Shown here: piece by piece, positions 17,157 to 26,087 of the stretch
Position numbering within the stretch: the stretch's first letter is position 1
How the letters are laid out: each line of letters starts with the position of its first letter
DNA from: Muribaculaceae bacterium
Lineage (GTDB): Bacteria; Bacteroidota; Bacteroidia; Bacteroidales; G3-4614
Reading direction: 5' to 3'
DNA length: 61,739 bases
NCBI GenBank assembly: GCA_017546805.1
Contig: JAFYRT010000061.1
Location: 1-61,739 of the forward strand
Program-made: the position numbers and the translations under genes
Notes under the pieces: generated by a model
The model's database searches: none
The model's input: only the letters and a program-made list of their open reading frames with translations
Told to the model about the DNA's origin: nothing

Positions 17157-17615
17157 ATGGAGCTTAATTTACCCCAATACGATTTCTTATTAAAAAAAGA
17201 GAAGGATAAAACATTTATTTTCGACTCATTACGAAACAAATTTGTAACACTCACCCCAGAAGAAGAGGTAAGACAAAGATTCGTTGCCACCCTAATTAGC
17301 CAAAAAGGTTATCCTGCCGGGAGAATGGGAAATGAAATTTCCTTAAAGCTAAACAATACGAAACGTCGATGCGACACTGTTGTTTACGATAAATTTGGAA
17401 ATCCTTGTGTAATCATAGAATATAAAGCGCCAAACATTGAGATTACACAAGATGTATTTGACCAAATTACTCGATATAATTGTGTATTCAAGGTCAACTA
17501 CATTGTAGTCACAAACGGCATCAGATGCTTCTGCTGTAAGATTGACTACTCTAATAAGAGCTATTCTTTTATTAAAGATATCCCCCTATATAACGAAATA
17601 GAAAACTGCATATAG
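17157..17615 (+). CDS. HsdR N-terminal-domain-like protein (PD-(D/E)xK fold)
   Basis: A 152-aa single-domain protein that resembles only the nuclease domain of type I restriction HsdR. A PD-(D/E)xK core is visible: RRCDTVVY, then about a dozen residues later VIIEYKAP (E-x-K). No helicase domain and no hsdM/hsdS partner is nearby. Bacteroidota often carry this small gene beside holA, so a DNA maintenance role is more likely than restriction, but the function is not known. Start chosen at 17157 because an ATG at 17130 falls inside the promoter box. Confidence 0.75.
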   Translation: MELNLPQYDFLLKKEKDKTFIFDSLRNKFVTLTPEEEVRQRFVATLISQKGYPAGRMGNEISLKLNNTKRRCDTVVYDKFGNPCVIIEYKAPNIEITQDVFDQITRYNCVFKVNYIVVTNGIRCFCCKIDYSNKSYSFIKDIPLYNEIENCI

Positions 17616-17617
17616 AT

Positions 17618-17655
17618 AAATAGCCCCAAAGAGATTAATCTCCATGGGGCTATTT
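17618..17655. terminator. Bidirectional terminator
   Basis: A 10-bp stem AAATAGCCCC/GGGGCTATTT (17618-17627 with 17646-17655) with an inner AGATTAATCT dyad, between two convergent genes. Confidence 0.85.
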
Positions 17656-17672
17656 CATTTGATAAATTTTAT

Positions 17673-18419
17673 TTATTCAACACCTGCCAATTCAGGGTCA
17701 ATCATAATTCTTCCACAATACTCACACACGATAACTTTTTTGCGAAGTTTGATATCCATTTGTCTTTGAGGTGGGATTTTATTAAAGCATCCACCACAAG
17801 CATCGCGTTGAATATAAACGATTCCAAGACCATTACGAGCATTTTTACGGATTCTCTTGAATGAAGCTAAAAGTCTTGGCTCTATATCTTGCTCAAGAGT
17901 TTTAACTTGCTCTCTCAATTTTTCCTCTTCTTGACGAGTTTCTGCGATTATCTCATCTAACTCACCTCGTTTTTCTTGAAAATCAGCTTTACGATCAGCC
18001 AATAGTTGTTGCAACTCTTCAATCTCCTCTTTACGATCGTTTATCATTTTGGTCAAATCGCGAACTTTTTTATCTCTCGCTTCAATCTCCAAACCTTGAT
18101 ATTCAATCTCCTTTGTTAGGTGATCAAACTCTTTGTTGTTACGCACGTTGTTTTGTTGCTCAGTGTACTTTTCAATAAGAGCCTGTGCCTCTTGAATTCC
18201 CACTTTGTGTGCAGCCACTGATGTATTAAATTCTTTAATATCATTTTTATAGTTCTCCAAACGAGTTTCGAGACCAATGATACTATCTTCCAAATCTTTT
18301 ACCTCTAATGGTAACTCACCTCTAAGAGTTTTGATTCTATCAATCTCAGAAAGTAAGGTTTGCAATTCGTAAAGTGCTTTCAAACGCTCCTCTACTGTGT
18401 ACTCTTTTTCTTTAGCCAT
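17673..18419 (-). CDS. Coiled-coil protein with C-terminal C4 zinc ribbon
   Basis: A 248-aa protein. Residues about 10-190 form a long helical coiled coil (repeated Glu/Lys/Leu heptads). A C-terminal zinc ribbon follows, with CGGC and CEYC cysteine pairs about 25 residues apart. This is the DUF164 / CdsZ-like family (zf-RING_7), widely conserved in bacteria; Chlamydia and Helicobacter members have been linked to secretion or flagella, but no general role is known. Third gene of aspS-nif3-zinc ribbon, 7 bases after nif3, a pairing also seen in many other genomes. Confidence 0.85.
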   Translation of the reverse strand: MAKEKEYTVEERLKALYELQTLLSEIDRIKTLRGELPLEVKDLEDSIIGLETRLENYKNDIKEFNTSVAAHKVGIQEAQALIEKYTEQQNNVRNNKEFDHLTKEIEYQGLEIEARDKKVRDLTKMINDRKEEIEELQQLLADRKADFQEKRGELDEIIAETRQEEEKLREQVKTLEQDIEPRLLASFKRIRKNARNGLGIVYIQRDACGGCFNKIPPQRQMDIKLRKKVIVCEYCGRIMIDPELAGVE

Positions 18420-18426
18420 ATAGTTG

Positions 18427-19521
18427 TTATAAATAATTTATCGGGTTTGGTTCAACACTTGTGTATTGAACTGCAAAATTAGGAAATTTTTTTGTAATAA
18501 TATCACAAAATATATCTTTTGTATACTGTTCAGTCTCATAATGTCCTGCTTCTACTAAAAGAATCCTTTTTTCTGCCATAAAAAAGTTGTGATAACCAAC
18601 TTCCCCTGTCAAAAACAGATCGGCATTTGCTCTAATAGCATCATTAATCAAAAAGGCTCCTGAGCCACCACACAACGCCACTCTTTTAATTTTCTTTCCC
18701 GTAAGCGGAGAATATTTTACTGTTCCTACACTAAATATATTCTTCACCATTTTAAGGAATTCCATCTCATCCATCGGATTACACAACTCTCCTATCACTC
18801 CACTTCCGGCATAGGCATTAGCATTCTCCAATTGTACAATATCGTATGCAGGCTCTTCATAAGGATGAATTTTAAGCATTGCTCCCAAAACTTTATTTTT
18901 GTTATAATCAGGCAAAATCACCTCAATCCTAACCTCATCCTCCCTATGCATAGCTCCAACCTCTCCACAATATGGTTCAGCCCCATCACATGGTCTGAAT
19001 GTTCCATATCCAGCCATATTATAACTACACATGTCGTAATTACCTATCTTTCCTGCACCTGCATTCAACATAGCTTCGCGAACTTCATCTGCTGCTGCTA
19101 TAGGAGTAAATACTACAAGCTTTAAAAGTTTGCCCTTTTGTGGCGACAATATTCTAATATCCTCCAAATTCAGCTTCTCGGCAATCTTAAAATTTACACC
19201 TCCCTGTGCATTATCAAGATTTGTATGAGCAGCATATATTGAAATATCATTCTTTATTGCCTTAATTACCACTCGCTCGATATAATTCTTCCCTGTTATG
19301 TTTTTTAACCCTTTAAACAATAACGGATGATGCGATATTATCAGATTAAATCCCTTCTGAACAGCTTCATCAATAACATCTTCTGTTACATCTATACATA
19401 GTAACGCCCCTGTTGCCTCGTTGTTTTTATCTCCAACTTGCAACCCTGCATTATCATACTCCTCTTGTAGCGAGATAGGTGCAACTTCTTCAATTAAAGA
19501 TATTATTTCAGAAATTTTCAT
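18427..19521 (-). CDS. Nif3-like dinuclear metal-centre protein
   Basis: A 364-aa member of the NIF3/YbgI (DUF34) family: two-metal hexameric proteins of unsettled enzymatic role. Metal-ligand motifs are visible: ISHHPLLFKG, AAHTNLDNA near the N-terminus, and EVGYHNFF plus EAGHYETEQ near the C-terminus. The length indicates the long form with a PII-like domain inserted in the middle (about residues 125-230). Often annotated as GTP cyclohydrolase I type 2, which I would not assert. It lies between aspS (8 bases) and the zinc-ribbon gene (7 bases). Confidence 0.88.
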   Translation of the reverse strand: MKISEIISLIEEVAPISLQEEYDNAGLQVGDKNNEATGALLCIDVTEDVIDEAVQKGFNLIISHHPLLFKGLKNITGKNYIERVVIKAIKNDISIYAAHTNLDNAQGGVNFKIAEKLNLEDIRILSPQKGKLLKLVVFTPIAAADEVREAMLNAGAGKIGNYDMCSYNMAGYGTFRPCDGAEPYCGEVGAMHREDEVRIEVILPDYNKNKVLGAMLKIHPYEEPAYDIVQLENANAYAGSGVIGELCNPMDEMEFLKMVKNIFSVGTVKYSPLTGKKIKRVALCGGSGAFLINDAIRANADLFLTGEVGYHNFFMAEKRILLVEAGHYETEQYTKDIFCDIITKKFPNFAVQYTSVEPNPINYL

Positions 19522-19529
19522 TTTGTGGA

Positions 19530-21284
19530 CTATGCTTGTAAATCTAACTTAATCTGCAACTCCTTCAATTGAGAGTCATCAATTATTGATGGCGCGCCAC
19601 TCATTGTATCTCTTCCTGAATTATTTTTAGGGAATGCAATACAGTCTCTGATTGAATCAAGTCCTGCAAGAAGTGATACAAATCGGTCAAGACCAAATGC
19701 CAATCCACCATGAGGAGGAGCTCCGTATTTAAAGGCATCCATCAAGAATCCAAATTGATAATGAGCTTGCTCTTGAGTAAAGCCTAATATTTCAAACATT
19801 TTATCTTGTAGCGCACTATCGTGAATACGAATTGAGCCACCACCCAACTCTACTCCATTAAACACCATATCATATGCATTTGCTCGAACTGCTCCTGGAT
19901 TTGAATCTAACAATTCAATATCCTCTGGTTTTGGCGATGTAAATGGGTGGTGCATTGCATAGTAACGTTGAGTCTCATCATCCCACTCCAATAGAGGGAA
20001 ATCTACAATCCATAGAGGTGCAAACACATTCTTATCGCGCAAACCTAAACGGTTACCCATCTCTAAACGAAGTTCACACAAAGCTTTGCGTGTTTTTGAA
20101 ACCTCTCCTGCCAATATCAATATCAAGTCGCCAGGTTGAGCATTAAAACGCTCTGCCCATAGTTTCAAATCGTCTTGGTTATAGAATTTATCTACAGAAG
20201 ATTTAAATGTTCCGTTTTCTTCACATTTTACATAAACCAAACCTTTTGCTCCAACTTGAGGGCGTTTTACAAAATCGGTAAGTTCATCTATTTGTTTGCG
20301 AGTATAAGATGCACAACCTTTTGCGCAAATACCTCCAACGTAAGGTACAGAATCAAATACAACAAAATCTTTTCCTTCTGTCAAATCTTTCAATTCAACA
20401 AATTTCATTTCAAAACGAATATCTGGTTTATCACTTCCGTAATACTTCATAGCATCGTGCCATGTCATTCTTGGGAAGTTTCCTTCAAATTCAATTCCTT
20501 TAATTGCTTTGAACACATGTTTTGTCATATTCTCAAATATTCCCAAAACATCCTCCTGCTCAACAAAAGACATCTCGCAGTCGATTTGAGTAAACTCCGG
20601 TTGACGGTCTGCTCTCAAGTCCTCATCTCGGAAACATTTTGCAATTTGGAAATATCTGTCAAATCCCGAAACCATCAACAATTGTTTGAATGTTTGAGGG
20701 GACTGTGGCAATGCATAGAACTCTCCTGGATTCATTCTTGATGGCACCACAAAGTCTCTCGCACCCTCAGGAGTTGATTTTATAAGAATTGGTGTCTCTA
20801 TTTCCAAGAATCCCTCAGAATCCAAGAAACGACGAACCTCAAATGCTAATTTGTGGCGCAACTCCAAATTTTTACGAACACAATCGCGACGTAAATCCAA
20901 GAATCTGTATTGCATACGAAGATCATCACCTCCATCACTATCATCTTCTATTGTAAAAGGAGGTGTATCAGAAGTACTCAATACATTTAATTCCGAAACT
21001 ATTATCTCAATATCTCCTGTTGGGATATTTGGATTTTTGCTATAACGCTCCTTTACAACACCTTTTATTTGTATTACATACTCTCTTCCAAGATGATTTG
21101 CAGTTTCACACAAAGCGGCATCTACTTCTTGGTTAAATACCAATTGGGTTATTCCATAACGGTCACGAAGGTCGATAAATGTCATACCACCCATTTTTCT
21201 GACACGTTGTACCCAGCCTGCCAAAACCACCTCTTTATCTACATCTGCCAATCGCAATTGGCCACAAGTCATAGATCTAAACAT
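19530..21284 (-). CDS. aspS: Aspartate--tRNA ligase
   Basis: Class II synthetase charging tRNA-Asp (or tRNA-Asp/Asn if non-discriminating). The 584-aa bacterial form has an N-terminal OB-fold anticodon-binding domain (about 15-110), motif 2 ([17 protein letters not shown]), the GAD insertion domain (about 290-420), and motif 3 ([11 protein letters not shown]). First gene of a three-gene operon with a full consensus promoter at 21344-21375. Cytoplasmic. Confidence 0.96.
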   Translation of the reverse strand: MFRSMTCGQLRLADVDKEVVLAGWVQRVRKMGGMTFIDLRDRYGITQLVFNQEVDAALCETANHLGREYVIQIKGVVKERYSKNPNIPTGDIEIIVSELNVLSTSDTPPFTIEDDSDGGDDLRMQYRFLDLRRDCVRKNLELRHKLAFEVRRFLDSEGFLEIETPILIKSTPEGARDFVVPSRMNPGEFYALPQSPQTFKQLLMVSGFDRYFQIAKCFRDEDLRADRQPEFTQIDCEMSFVEQEDVLGIFENMTKHVFKAIKGIEFEGNFPRMTWHDAMKYYGSDKPDIRFEMKFVELKDLTEGKDFVVFDSVPYVGGICAKGCASYTRKQIDELTDFVKRPQVGAKGLVYVKCEENGTFKSSVDKFYNQDDLKLWAERFNAQPGDLILILAGEVSKTRKALCELRLEMGNRLGLRDKNVFAPLWIVDFPLLEWDDETQRYYAMHHPFTSPKPEDIELLDSNPGAVRANAYDMVFNGVELGGGSIRIHDSALQDKMFEILGFTQEQAHYQFGFLMDAFKYGAPPHGGLAFGLDRFVSLLAGLDSIRDCIAFPKNNSGRDTMSGAPSIIDDSQLKELQIKLDLQA

Positions 21285-21343
21285 CGTTTATATTGAATTC
21301 TATTAATATTAAAATAAAGGCAAAGCCTATTTATATCAATTTA

Positions 21344-21375
21344 CAAAGTTAAGAAATTTTAGGGGGATTTTCAAA
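21344..21375 (-). promoter_or_regulatory. aspS operon promoter
   Basis: TTTG (21372-21375) and TAACTTTG (21344-21351) on the minus strand with a 20-base spacer, a full Bacteroidota consensus. Leader about 50 bases. Confidence 0.75.
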
Positions 21376-21410
21376 AAAAGATAAGAAAAGATAACATCAT
21401 AAAAACAAAA

Positions 21411-21439
21411 AAATGGCATGAGTGATACTCATGCCATTT
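21411..21439 (-). terminator. tRNA-Pro terminator
   Basis: A perfect 13-bp stem (21411-21423 with 21427-21439, loop of 3), followed on the minus strand by a run of seven T. The stem's first base overlaps the last base of the tRNA's encoded CCA. Confidence 0.85.
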
Positions 21440-21515
21440 GGTCGGGGTGACAGGATTCGAACCTGCGACCACCTGGTCCCAAACCAGGTGCGCTACCGGA
21501 CTGCGCTACGCCCCG
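21439..21515 (-). tRNA. tRNA-Pro (anticodon TGG)
   Basis: 77 nt including an encoded CCA. The anticodon loop sits in CTGGTTTGGGACCAG (TGG), D-loop AGTCCGGTAG, and T-arm GGTTCGAATCC. The acceptor stem has one C-A mismatch at the sixth pair. C1-G72 is the usual proline identity pair. Own promoter and terminator. Confidence 0.95.
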
Positions 21516-21531
21516 TCCTTGTTTTGCGTTG

Positions 21532-21562
21532 CAAAGATATATATTTTTTTTTATTCCACAAA
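21532..21562 (-). promoter_or_regulatory. tRNA-Pro promoter
   Basis: TTTG (21559-21562) and TATCTTTG (21532-21539) on the minus strand, 19 bases apart: full consensus, ending 16 bases before the tRNA 5' end. Confidence 0.8.
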
Positions 21563-21576
21563 ACTATTTTACAAAA

Positions 21577-21602
21577 AAAGAGATTGTTTTATCAATCTCT
21601 TT
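21577..21602 (-). terminator. Terminator of the lipoprotein gene
   Basis: A 10-bp stem AAAGAGATTG/CAATCTCTTT (21577-21586 with 21593-21602), followed on the minus strand by four more T and then GTAAAATAG. Confidence 0.75.
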
Positions 21603-21654
21603 TCTATTGTTGTTATATTGTGTTATATATTACGACTTTAACAACTTTATTTTT

Positions 21655-22197
21655 TTAGTTACTTTCTGTACCATTTACAGTAATAAGCACGGGCATATAT
21701 AATAAATCCTCAGAACCAAGAGCAAATATCTCCATTTCAATTGTATTGTTTTGGATAGAACCTCTCAAATATTGCAACTCTGCAGATACTGAAGCAAAAG
21801 GCAAATTAACTTTTTCTGTATAGTTAATATTGTATACTCCATCTACAAGAGTATAAGGGATATTCGCCAATTCTACATCAAATGGCTCTGCTACTGCTGG
21901 TACACCCAATGAACTTAAATCTATACCTACAATTTTTAAATTCAATGTTGATGGTTTTATTTTAACGTCAACATTTGATTCTACTTGACCTAAAGGTTCT
22001 TTTACTGTTGGATCTTCTGGATCAACTAACACTATGTTTACTGATGAAGCGTAAACTTTATCAATTTCTTGAGCAACAACACTGCCTCCACCATTGGTAT
22101 TAGTATTGTCATCATTATCATTACCACCACAAGATGTTGTTAAACCAGCTAATGCAACTGTTGCAAGCATAGTTAATGAAAATAAAATTTTTTTCAT
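21655..22197 (-). CDS. Putative lipoprotein with calycin-like C-terminal domain
   Basis: A 180-aa exported lipoprotein: signal peptide MKKILFSLTMLATVALAG, lipobox ending TTSC (Cys about residue 23), then an Asn/Asp/Gly-rich linker (about 24-40). The rest is beta-rich, with alternating hydrophobic strands, and resembles the Bacteroidota Calycin_like family (inferred, moderate). The acidic stretch just after Cys could act as a surface-export signal. Monocistronic, with promoter at 22258-22288 and its own terminator. Ligand unknown. Confidence 0.7.
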   Translation of the reverse strand: MKKILFSLTMLATVALAGLTTSCGGNDNDDNTNTNGGGSVVAQEIDKVYASSVNIVLVDPEDPTVKEPLGQVESNVDVKIKPSTLNLKIVGIDLSSLGVPAVAEPFDVELANIPYTLVDGVYNINYTEKVNLPFASVSAELQYLRGSIQNNTIEMEIFALGSEDLLYMPVLITVNGTESN

Positions 22198-22257
22198 GAT
22201 TCTTTTTGTTTTTGTTATTATTTAAGTTTATTAATTTTCTTATTTTTTAAAGCGCAA

Positions 22258-22288
22258 CAAAGATAACTATTTATTTTTAAAACAACAA
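22258..22288 (-). promoter_or_regulatory. Promoter of the lipoprotein gene
   Basis: TATCTTTG (22258-22265) on the minus strand with a TTG at 22286-22288, 20 bases upstream. Confidence 0.6.
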
Positions 22289-22314
22289 TTTTAGTGACAC
22301 TTTTAAACAAAAAT

Positions 22315-22357
22315 AAAAGGTTATAAAGTATTGTTTTCATTAACCTTATAACCTTTT
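22315..22357 (-). terminator. Terminator of the 86-aa gene
   Basis: A 12-bp stem AAAAGGTTATAA/TTATAACCTTTT (22315-22326 with 22346-22357), just after the stop codon at 22377 on the minus strand. Confidence 0.75.
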
Positions 22358-22376
22358 TCTCTTCGTATTATATTTT

Positions 22377-22637
22377 CTATTTTTCTTCTCCTGCCTCTTG
22401 CAATATTGCCAAAGCCATATCAAGAATTTGAGTATCATCTAATACCACAATACCTCCATCAGGACCCGGCTCTATATGTAAACCGCAATTTTCGCCTGTT
22501 TTATAATCGCTCCCACCAAAATAGTTACGAACTGTTTGAACATCTATGTTTAGCTCATCGGCTATTCTGTGTGATGAACCTTCAGGCAAACTGTTTTTAA
22601 TTTTTCGCAACTCATTAAATGTTATCATCTTTGTCAT
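22377..22637 (-). CDS. Small HTH-like putative DNA-binding protein
   Basis: An 86-aa acidic protein. The N-terminal half reads like a helix-turn-helix (EGSSHRIADELNIDVQTVRN then YFGG). The C-terminal half holds a GPDGGIVVLDD segment and a final amphipathic helix. I recall similar short proteins being common in Bacteroidales and annotated as DNA-binding, without known targets. The ATG at 22637 and one three codons later are both possible starts. Own terminator; stands between a lipoprotein gene and the PAP2/bat block. Confidence 0.6.
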   Translation of the reverse strand: MTKMITFNELRKIKNSLPEGSSHRIADELNIDVQTVRNYFGGSDYKTGENCGLHIEPGPDGGIVVLDDTQILDMALAILQEAGEEK

Positions 22638-22751
22638 GGCTACAAAATTTTTAGTTAGTAATTTATTGTTTGTTATTTAATAATGTATTATTCTGTTAAA
22701 TCAATATCAGATTTTGCAATAAAATTAATAATTATATTATTAAAAACAAAA

Positions 22752-22778
22752 AAAAACAGGATTATTAATCCCGTTTTT
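22752..22778 (-). terminator. Terminator of the bat operon / PAP2 gene
   Basis: A 12-bp stem (22752-22763 with 22767-22778, one G-U on the minus strand), followed on the minus strand by a T run. It closes the long minus-strand block that starts with moxR. Confidence 0.8.
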
Positions 22779-22794
22779 ATAATATTTAGAATAT

Positions 22795-23472
22795 CTATTT
22801 GATTTTAAAGTTTATAAGTGGAGCAAATATGAGTATAAATATATAAATTACATATAAAATTGCTGTTACTACATTTATATTTTTGTCTTTTTCATATGGA
22901 ATTGGAGCAAGCGAAAATATTTTACCGTGTAATACTTGGTATATTTTATAACACACATACCCCGATAATGCTCCGGCAATTGCTCCACATATAATATCTC
23001 CCGGATAGTGAACGCCTAAATACATTCGTGAATAACACGATAATAAAGCCCATATTATAACAGATACAGAATAGAATCTGTTGCGGAATAATAATATTGA
23101 AAATATAGCTATACCAAATGCATTAGCAGCATGACTTGATATAAATCCATATAATCCGCCCAAATATCCGTTTACCGTAGTTACATATTGCGAAAACTCA
23201 GGATCATGTGTTGGTCTGAAACGTTCAAACAAAGGTTTGCATATCCCCGACGATATTTGGTCGCACAACAATACGGTTACAGCAACCATAAATATTGCAA
23301 GCATTGCCTCTTTCCACCCTTGTTTAAAAAACACATACACAAAAGATAGAACTAAAGGTATCCATATTATTTTCCCTGTTATAATCCACATTACCTGATC
23401 AAAATACAAAGTGTGATGTGAATTAAATATTAGAAATATGGATTTATCTAATTCTATAAGAGAGTCTATCAT
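22795..23472 (-). CDS. PAP2-family membrane phosphatase
   Basis: A 225-aa inner-membrane phosphatase of the type-2 phosphatidic acid phosphatase fold. The three motifs are present: KPLFERFRP (K-x6-RP), SSHAAN (the PSGH-like motif with its His), and SRMYLGVHYPGD (SR-x5-H-x3-D). Likely substrates are lipid phosphates such as undecaprenyl-PP, PGP or lipid A phosphate; the sequence does not choose. The start at 23472 (MIDSLIELDKS) is preferred. An upstream in-frame ATG at 23547 would overlap batE by 34 bases. Last gene after batE, 41 bases away. Confidence 0.88.
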   Translation of the reverse strand: MIDSLIELDKSIFLIFNSHHTLYFDQVMWIITGKIIWIPLVLSFVYVFFKQGWKEAMLAIFMVAVTVLLCDQISSGICKPLFERFRPTHDPEFSQYVTTVNGYLGGLYGFISSHAANAFGIAIFSILLFRNRFYSVSVIIWALLSCYSRMYLGVHYPGDIICGAIAGALSGYVCYKIYQVLHGKIFSLAPIPYEKDKNINVVTAILYVIYIFILIFAPLINFKIK

Positions 23473-23513
23473 ATTAGGTTCGTTTATTTGTAAAGGTATA
23501 ATATTTACAATTT

Positions 23514-24257
23514 TTATATCACCTCCATTTCTGAAGATTTTATCCACCCGCTATTACCATCCTCAACTTTTATCTCCGACCACTCTCCTACTTTATCGGT
23601 AATTTTAACCTTTGTTCCTTCATGAAGAATAAACAATTCTGTTCCGCTTTCCGATGGAGAACTCTTTATTGTAATACTTGGTGACATTATTATGGCAGTA
23701 TTCCTTTCTAATATTTTTTGTTTTTGCTTATAAGATGCGACATTGGCATATACTGAAAGCAATAATAATATTGCTCCACCAAAAAATCCGATCTTCTTTA
23801 GGGTTACTTGCTTTCCGAATATGTATACAAACATTCCTATCAAAAACAATATAAATGACACTATGGCTATTGACGCCCAAGTATTAGATGATGCTATGTT
23901 TCTTATTGATTCAAACCATATTGACAAAAAAGAGCGATCAACAACATCTATTTTATCCACTACATTTGCTTTTGCCATCTCTAAATTAAACTTTATATCT
24001 TCATCTCCAGGAGATAAAAGCAATGCTCGTTCGTAATTCAAAACAGCTTTTGGATAATTCTTTAATTTATAATATGAGTTACCCAAATTATAATATAGTT
24101 CTGCCGAAACTCCTACACTATCAGACAACGTCTCATATATTTTTACAGATGCAGAATAATTCTCTTTTGAATATGCATCTGCAGCCTCTTGTAGCGTTTG
24201 AGCCATAGAGATTGTAGCAGTAAATAAAATTGCTATAAGTATATGTAATCTTTTCAT
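23514..24257 (-). CDS. batE: BatE: TPR and SH3-domain membrane protein
   Basis: A 247-aa protein with a signal peptide (ends near MAQ, residue 19), two or three TPR repeats (about 20-95), two membrane segments (about 125-170) and a C-terminal bacterial SH3 domain (about 190-247) with the GTKVKITDKVGEW pattern. This layout is BatE of the Bacteroides aerotolerance operon. Bat proteins act at the envelope; their biochemical role is still unclear. Starts 7 bases after batD. Confidence 0.85.
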   Translation of the reverse strand: MKRLHILIAILFTATISMAQTLQEAADAYSKENYSASVKIYETLSDSVGVSAELYYNLGNSYYKLKNYPKAVLNYERALLLSPGDEDIKFNLEMAKANVVDKIDVVDRSFLSIWFESIRNIASSNTWASIAIVSFILFLIGMFVYIFGKQVTLKKIGFFGGAILLLLSVYANVASYKQKQKILERNTAIIMSPSITIKSSPSESGTELFILHEGTKVKITDKVGEWSEIKVEDGNSGWIKSSEMEVI

Positions 24258-24264
24258 AATTATA

Positions 24265-26064
24265 TTATCTGTTTTTTACAATATTTTCCATCTCTCCTAT
24301 CACTGAAACCAAATCTTTATAGAGATTATCCATTGTCTCATTACTTTGAGATGGTGTATATTGAGCAAATTCACACAAATCTATTATGTTTATAATTTTT
24401 GAAACCAACTCATCTGTTGCTCCATAACTCTTCAATTCTTGCGACACATTGTCTCTTGATAACTCCGATATAGGTATTGTAAGTTTATCACTTATATATC
24501 CCAAAATAGCCTTAAGCACTTCTGCATAAAACTTCTCTTTATTGTATGTTTTAAGATATGTTGCTGCAACTTTTAATCGTTTTGATGCAACCTTATTGGC
24601 TTTTCTGTTTTTCAATAGGTCAACATTTGAATTCAACTGTGCCTGTTTTCTGTTTATTATTATATACCCTATGAATATTAGAGTTGGAATTATATAATAC
24701 AACCAATATACAAGCGAACCAAATATTGTTTCATCATCTTTTGCCAAACTAAATTCTCCTCCTTTTATATAGCGTATATCAGTTGCCAAAACTTTTAAAT
24801 CTGTTTTATTGGTAAAGTCTGCAACTGTTCCACTTTGTCCTGCTCCTTTTGCTACTTTTAGTTCATAGCTATCTGTTTGTATTGTTTTATAGTTTTGAGT
24901 AGCTATATCAAAATATGAAAATTCCACTGGAGGAATCTTGAAATCGCCCGCACTGCGAGGTATTACCGTATATTCAATTATTCTTGAACCCGTTACTCCT
25001 GAAGTGGTTGTTTTAACATCAACTTCGGTTTTAGGGTCATATACTTCAAAATCTCCTGGGAATTTCAATTCAGGATCTTTTATATACTTTAAATTACCAT
25101 TACCACTTATAACAAGTTTATATGTCAAAGCCTCATTTGCTTTAGGGGTAGTGTTACTTATCGATGATTTGATTTTAAAACTACCTACCGCATTTGTAAA
25201 CGATGCAGGTTTATTTGCTGGCAGAGGTTTTACTTTTACTGTTTGTGCTGAAGTTGAAATCGATTTCTCAACATCGGCATATCCCTGTATCACACCAAAG
25301 AAGCTTTGCATAGGACGCACCACCTGTACAGAAACTTCAAAATCTCCTTTTGAAATCTCAATATTGCCTGATCTTTGAGGATACAGTAATGCTCGTTTTA
25401 TGGTTACTACCTGATAATTTACTCCTTGATAATGTTCTAATTCTATTTGTGGATTTTCAATAGGTATATCCTGCAAAACAAAACCTTCGAATGAAGGGAA
25501 AGTGGCATTATCCAAACTCCTAATATTTGCAGCTTTAGTATATATTTTAAATGTTACCAATATTGGCTCTTGCTCATATACACTTGTTTTTGACAGTATC
25601 ATACGAGCAAAAGTTTTGTCATCGCCACTATTTTGATTTACGGCTTGAGAATTTGTACTTTTTGAATTTGATGATGTTCCATCATCAGGCAATACCTTTA
25701 TGGTAAGAGAGTTTGATGTATACTGTTTTCCCTCAGAGTTTATTGTTGCAGCAGGAATTGTATACGAGCCCTCTTTTGAGGCTATTACTGTATATGTATA
25801 ACTCTCTTCCTTTGTAGAGCTTGTCTTTCCGTTTACAATAGAAAATTGTGAACTTTGAGAACGCGCAGGACCATACAAAATAGTAATTCCATCCATAGGT
25901 GGAACATTAAGTCCCTCCCCATCACCATTTGTCAAGGTATAGACAACCCTAAATCTCTGTCCTGCAATAACTTGCCCTGGGGCTTCTACTGCAAATTTTG
26001 TTTGTGAATATATTGTTATTGTTGAAAATATCAGAATTACAACTAATGATATATATTTTTTCAT
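24265..26064 (-). CDS. batD: BatD: large periplasmic/membrane protein
   Basis: A 599-aa protein with a signal peptide (MKKYISLVVILIFSTITIYS), a long beta-rich periplasmic part with repeated Ig-like segments (e.g. VNGKTSSTKEESYTYTVIA), one membrane anchor near residues 452-472, and a helical cytoplasmic tail. This is the BatD (oxygen tolerance) family, PF13584 by recollection. It sits between batC and batE, as in Bacteroides fragilis, where bat mutants are less oxygen tolerant. Probably partners the VWA proteins BatA/BatB. Confidence 0.88.
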   Translation of the reverse strand: MKKYISLVVILIFSTITIYSQTKFAVEAPGQVIAGQRFRVVYTLTNGDGEGLNVPPMDGITILYGPARSQSSQFSIVNGKTSSTKEESYTYTVIASKEGSYTIPAATINSEGKQYTSNSLTIKVLPDDGTSSNSKSTNSQAVNQNSGDDKTFARMILSKTSVYEQEPILVTFKIYTKAANIRSLDNATFPSFEGFVLQDIPIENPQIELEHYQGVNYQVVTIKRALLYPQRSGNIEISKGDFEVSVQVVRPMQSFFGVIQGYADVEKSISTSAQTVKVKPLPANKPASFTNAVGSFKIKSSISNTTPKANEALTYKLVISGNGNLKYIKDPELKFPGDFEVYDPKTEVDVKTTTSGVTGSRIIEYTVIPRSAGDFKIPPVEFSYFDIATQNYKTIQTDSYELKVAKGAGQSGTVADFTNKTDLKVLATDIRYIKGGEFSLAKDDETIFGSLVYWLYYIIPTLIFIGYIIINRKQAQLNSNVDLLKNRKANKVASKRLKVAATYLKTYNKEKFYAEVLKAILGYISDKLTIPISELSRDNVSQELKSYGATDELVSKIINIIDLCEFAQYTPSQSNETMDNLYKDLVSVIGEMENIVKNR

Positions 26065-26087
26065 CTTAATTATAATTATATTCTATT

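Noticed and set aside
17157..17615. Restriction-modification or defence system
   Set aside because: Only the HsdR N-terminal-like domain is present; no hsdM, hsdS or helicase, and the neighbourhood is replication genes.
18427..19521. GTP cyclohydrolase I type 2
   Set aside because: A common database name for Nif3 proteins; the sequence supports only the Nif3 dinuclear-metal family.
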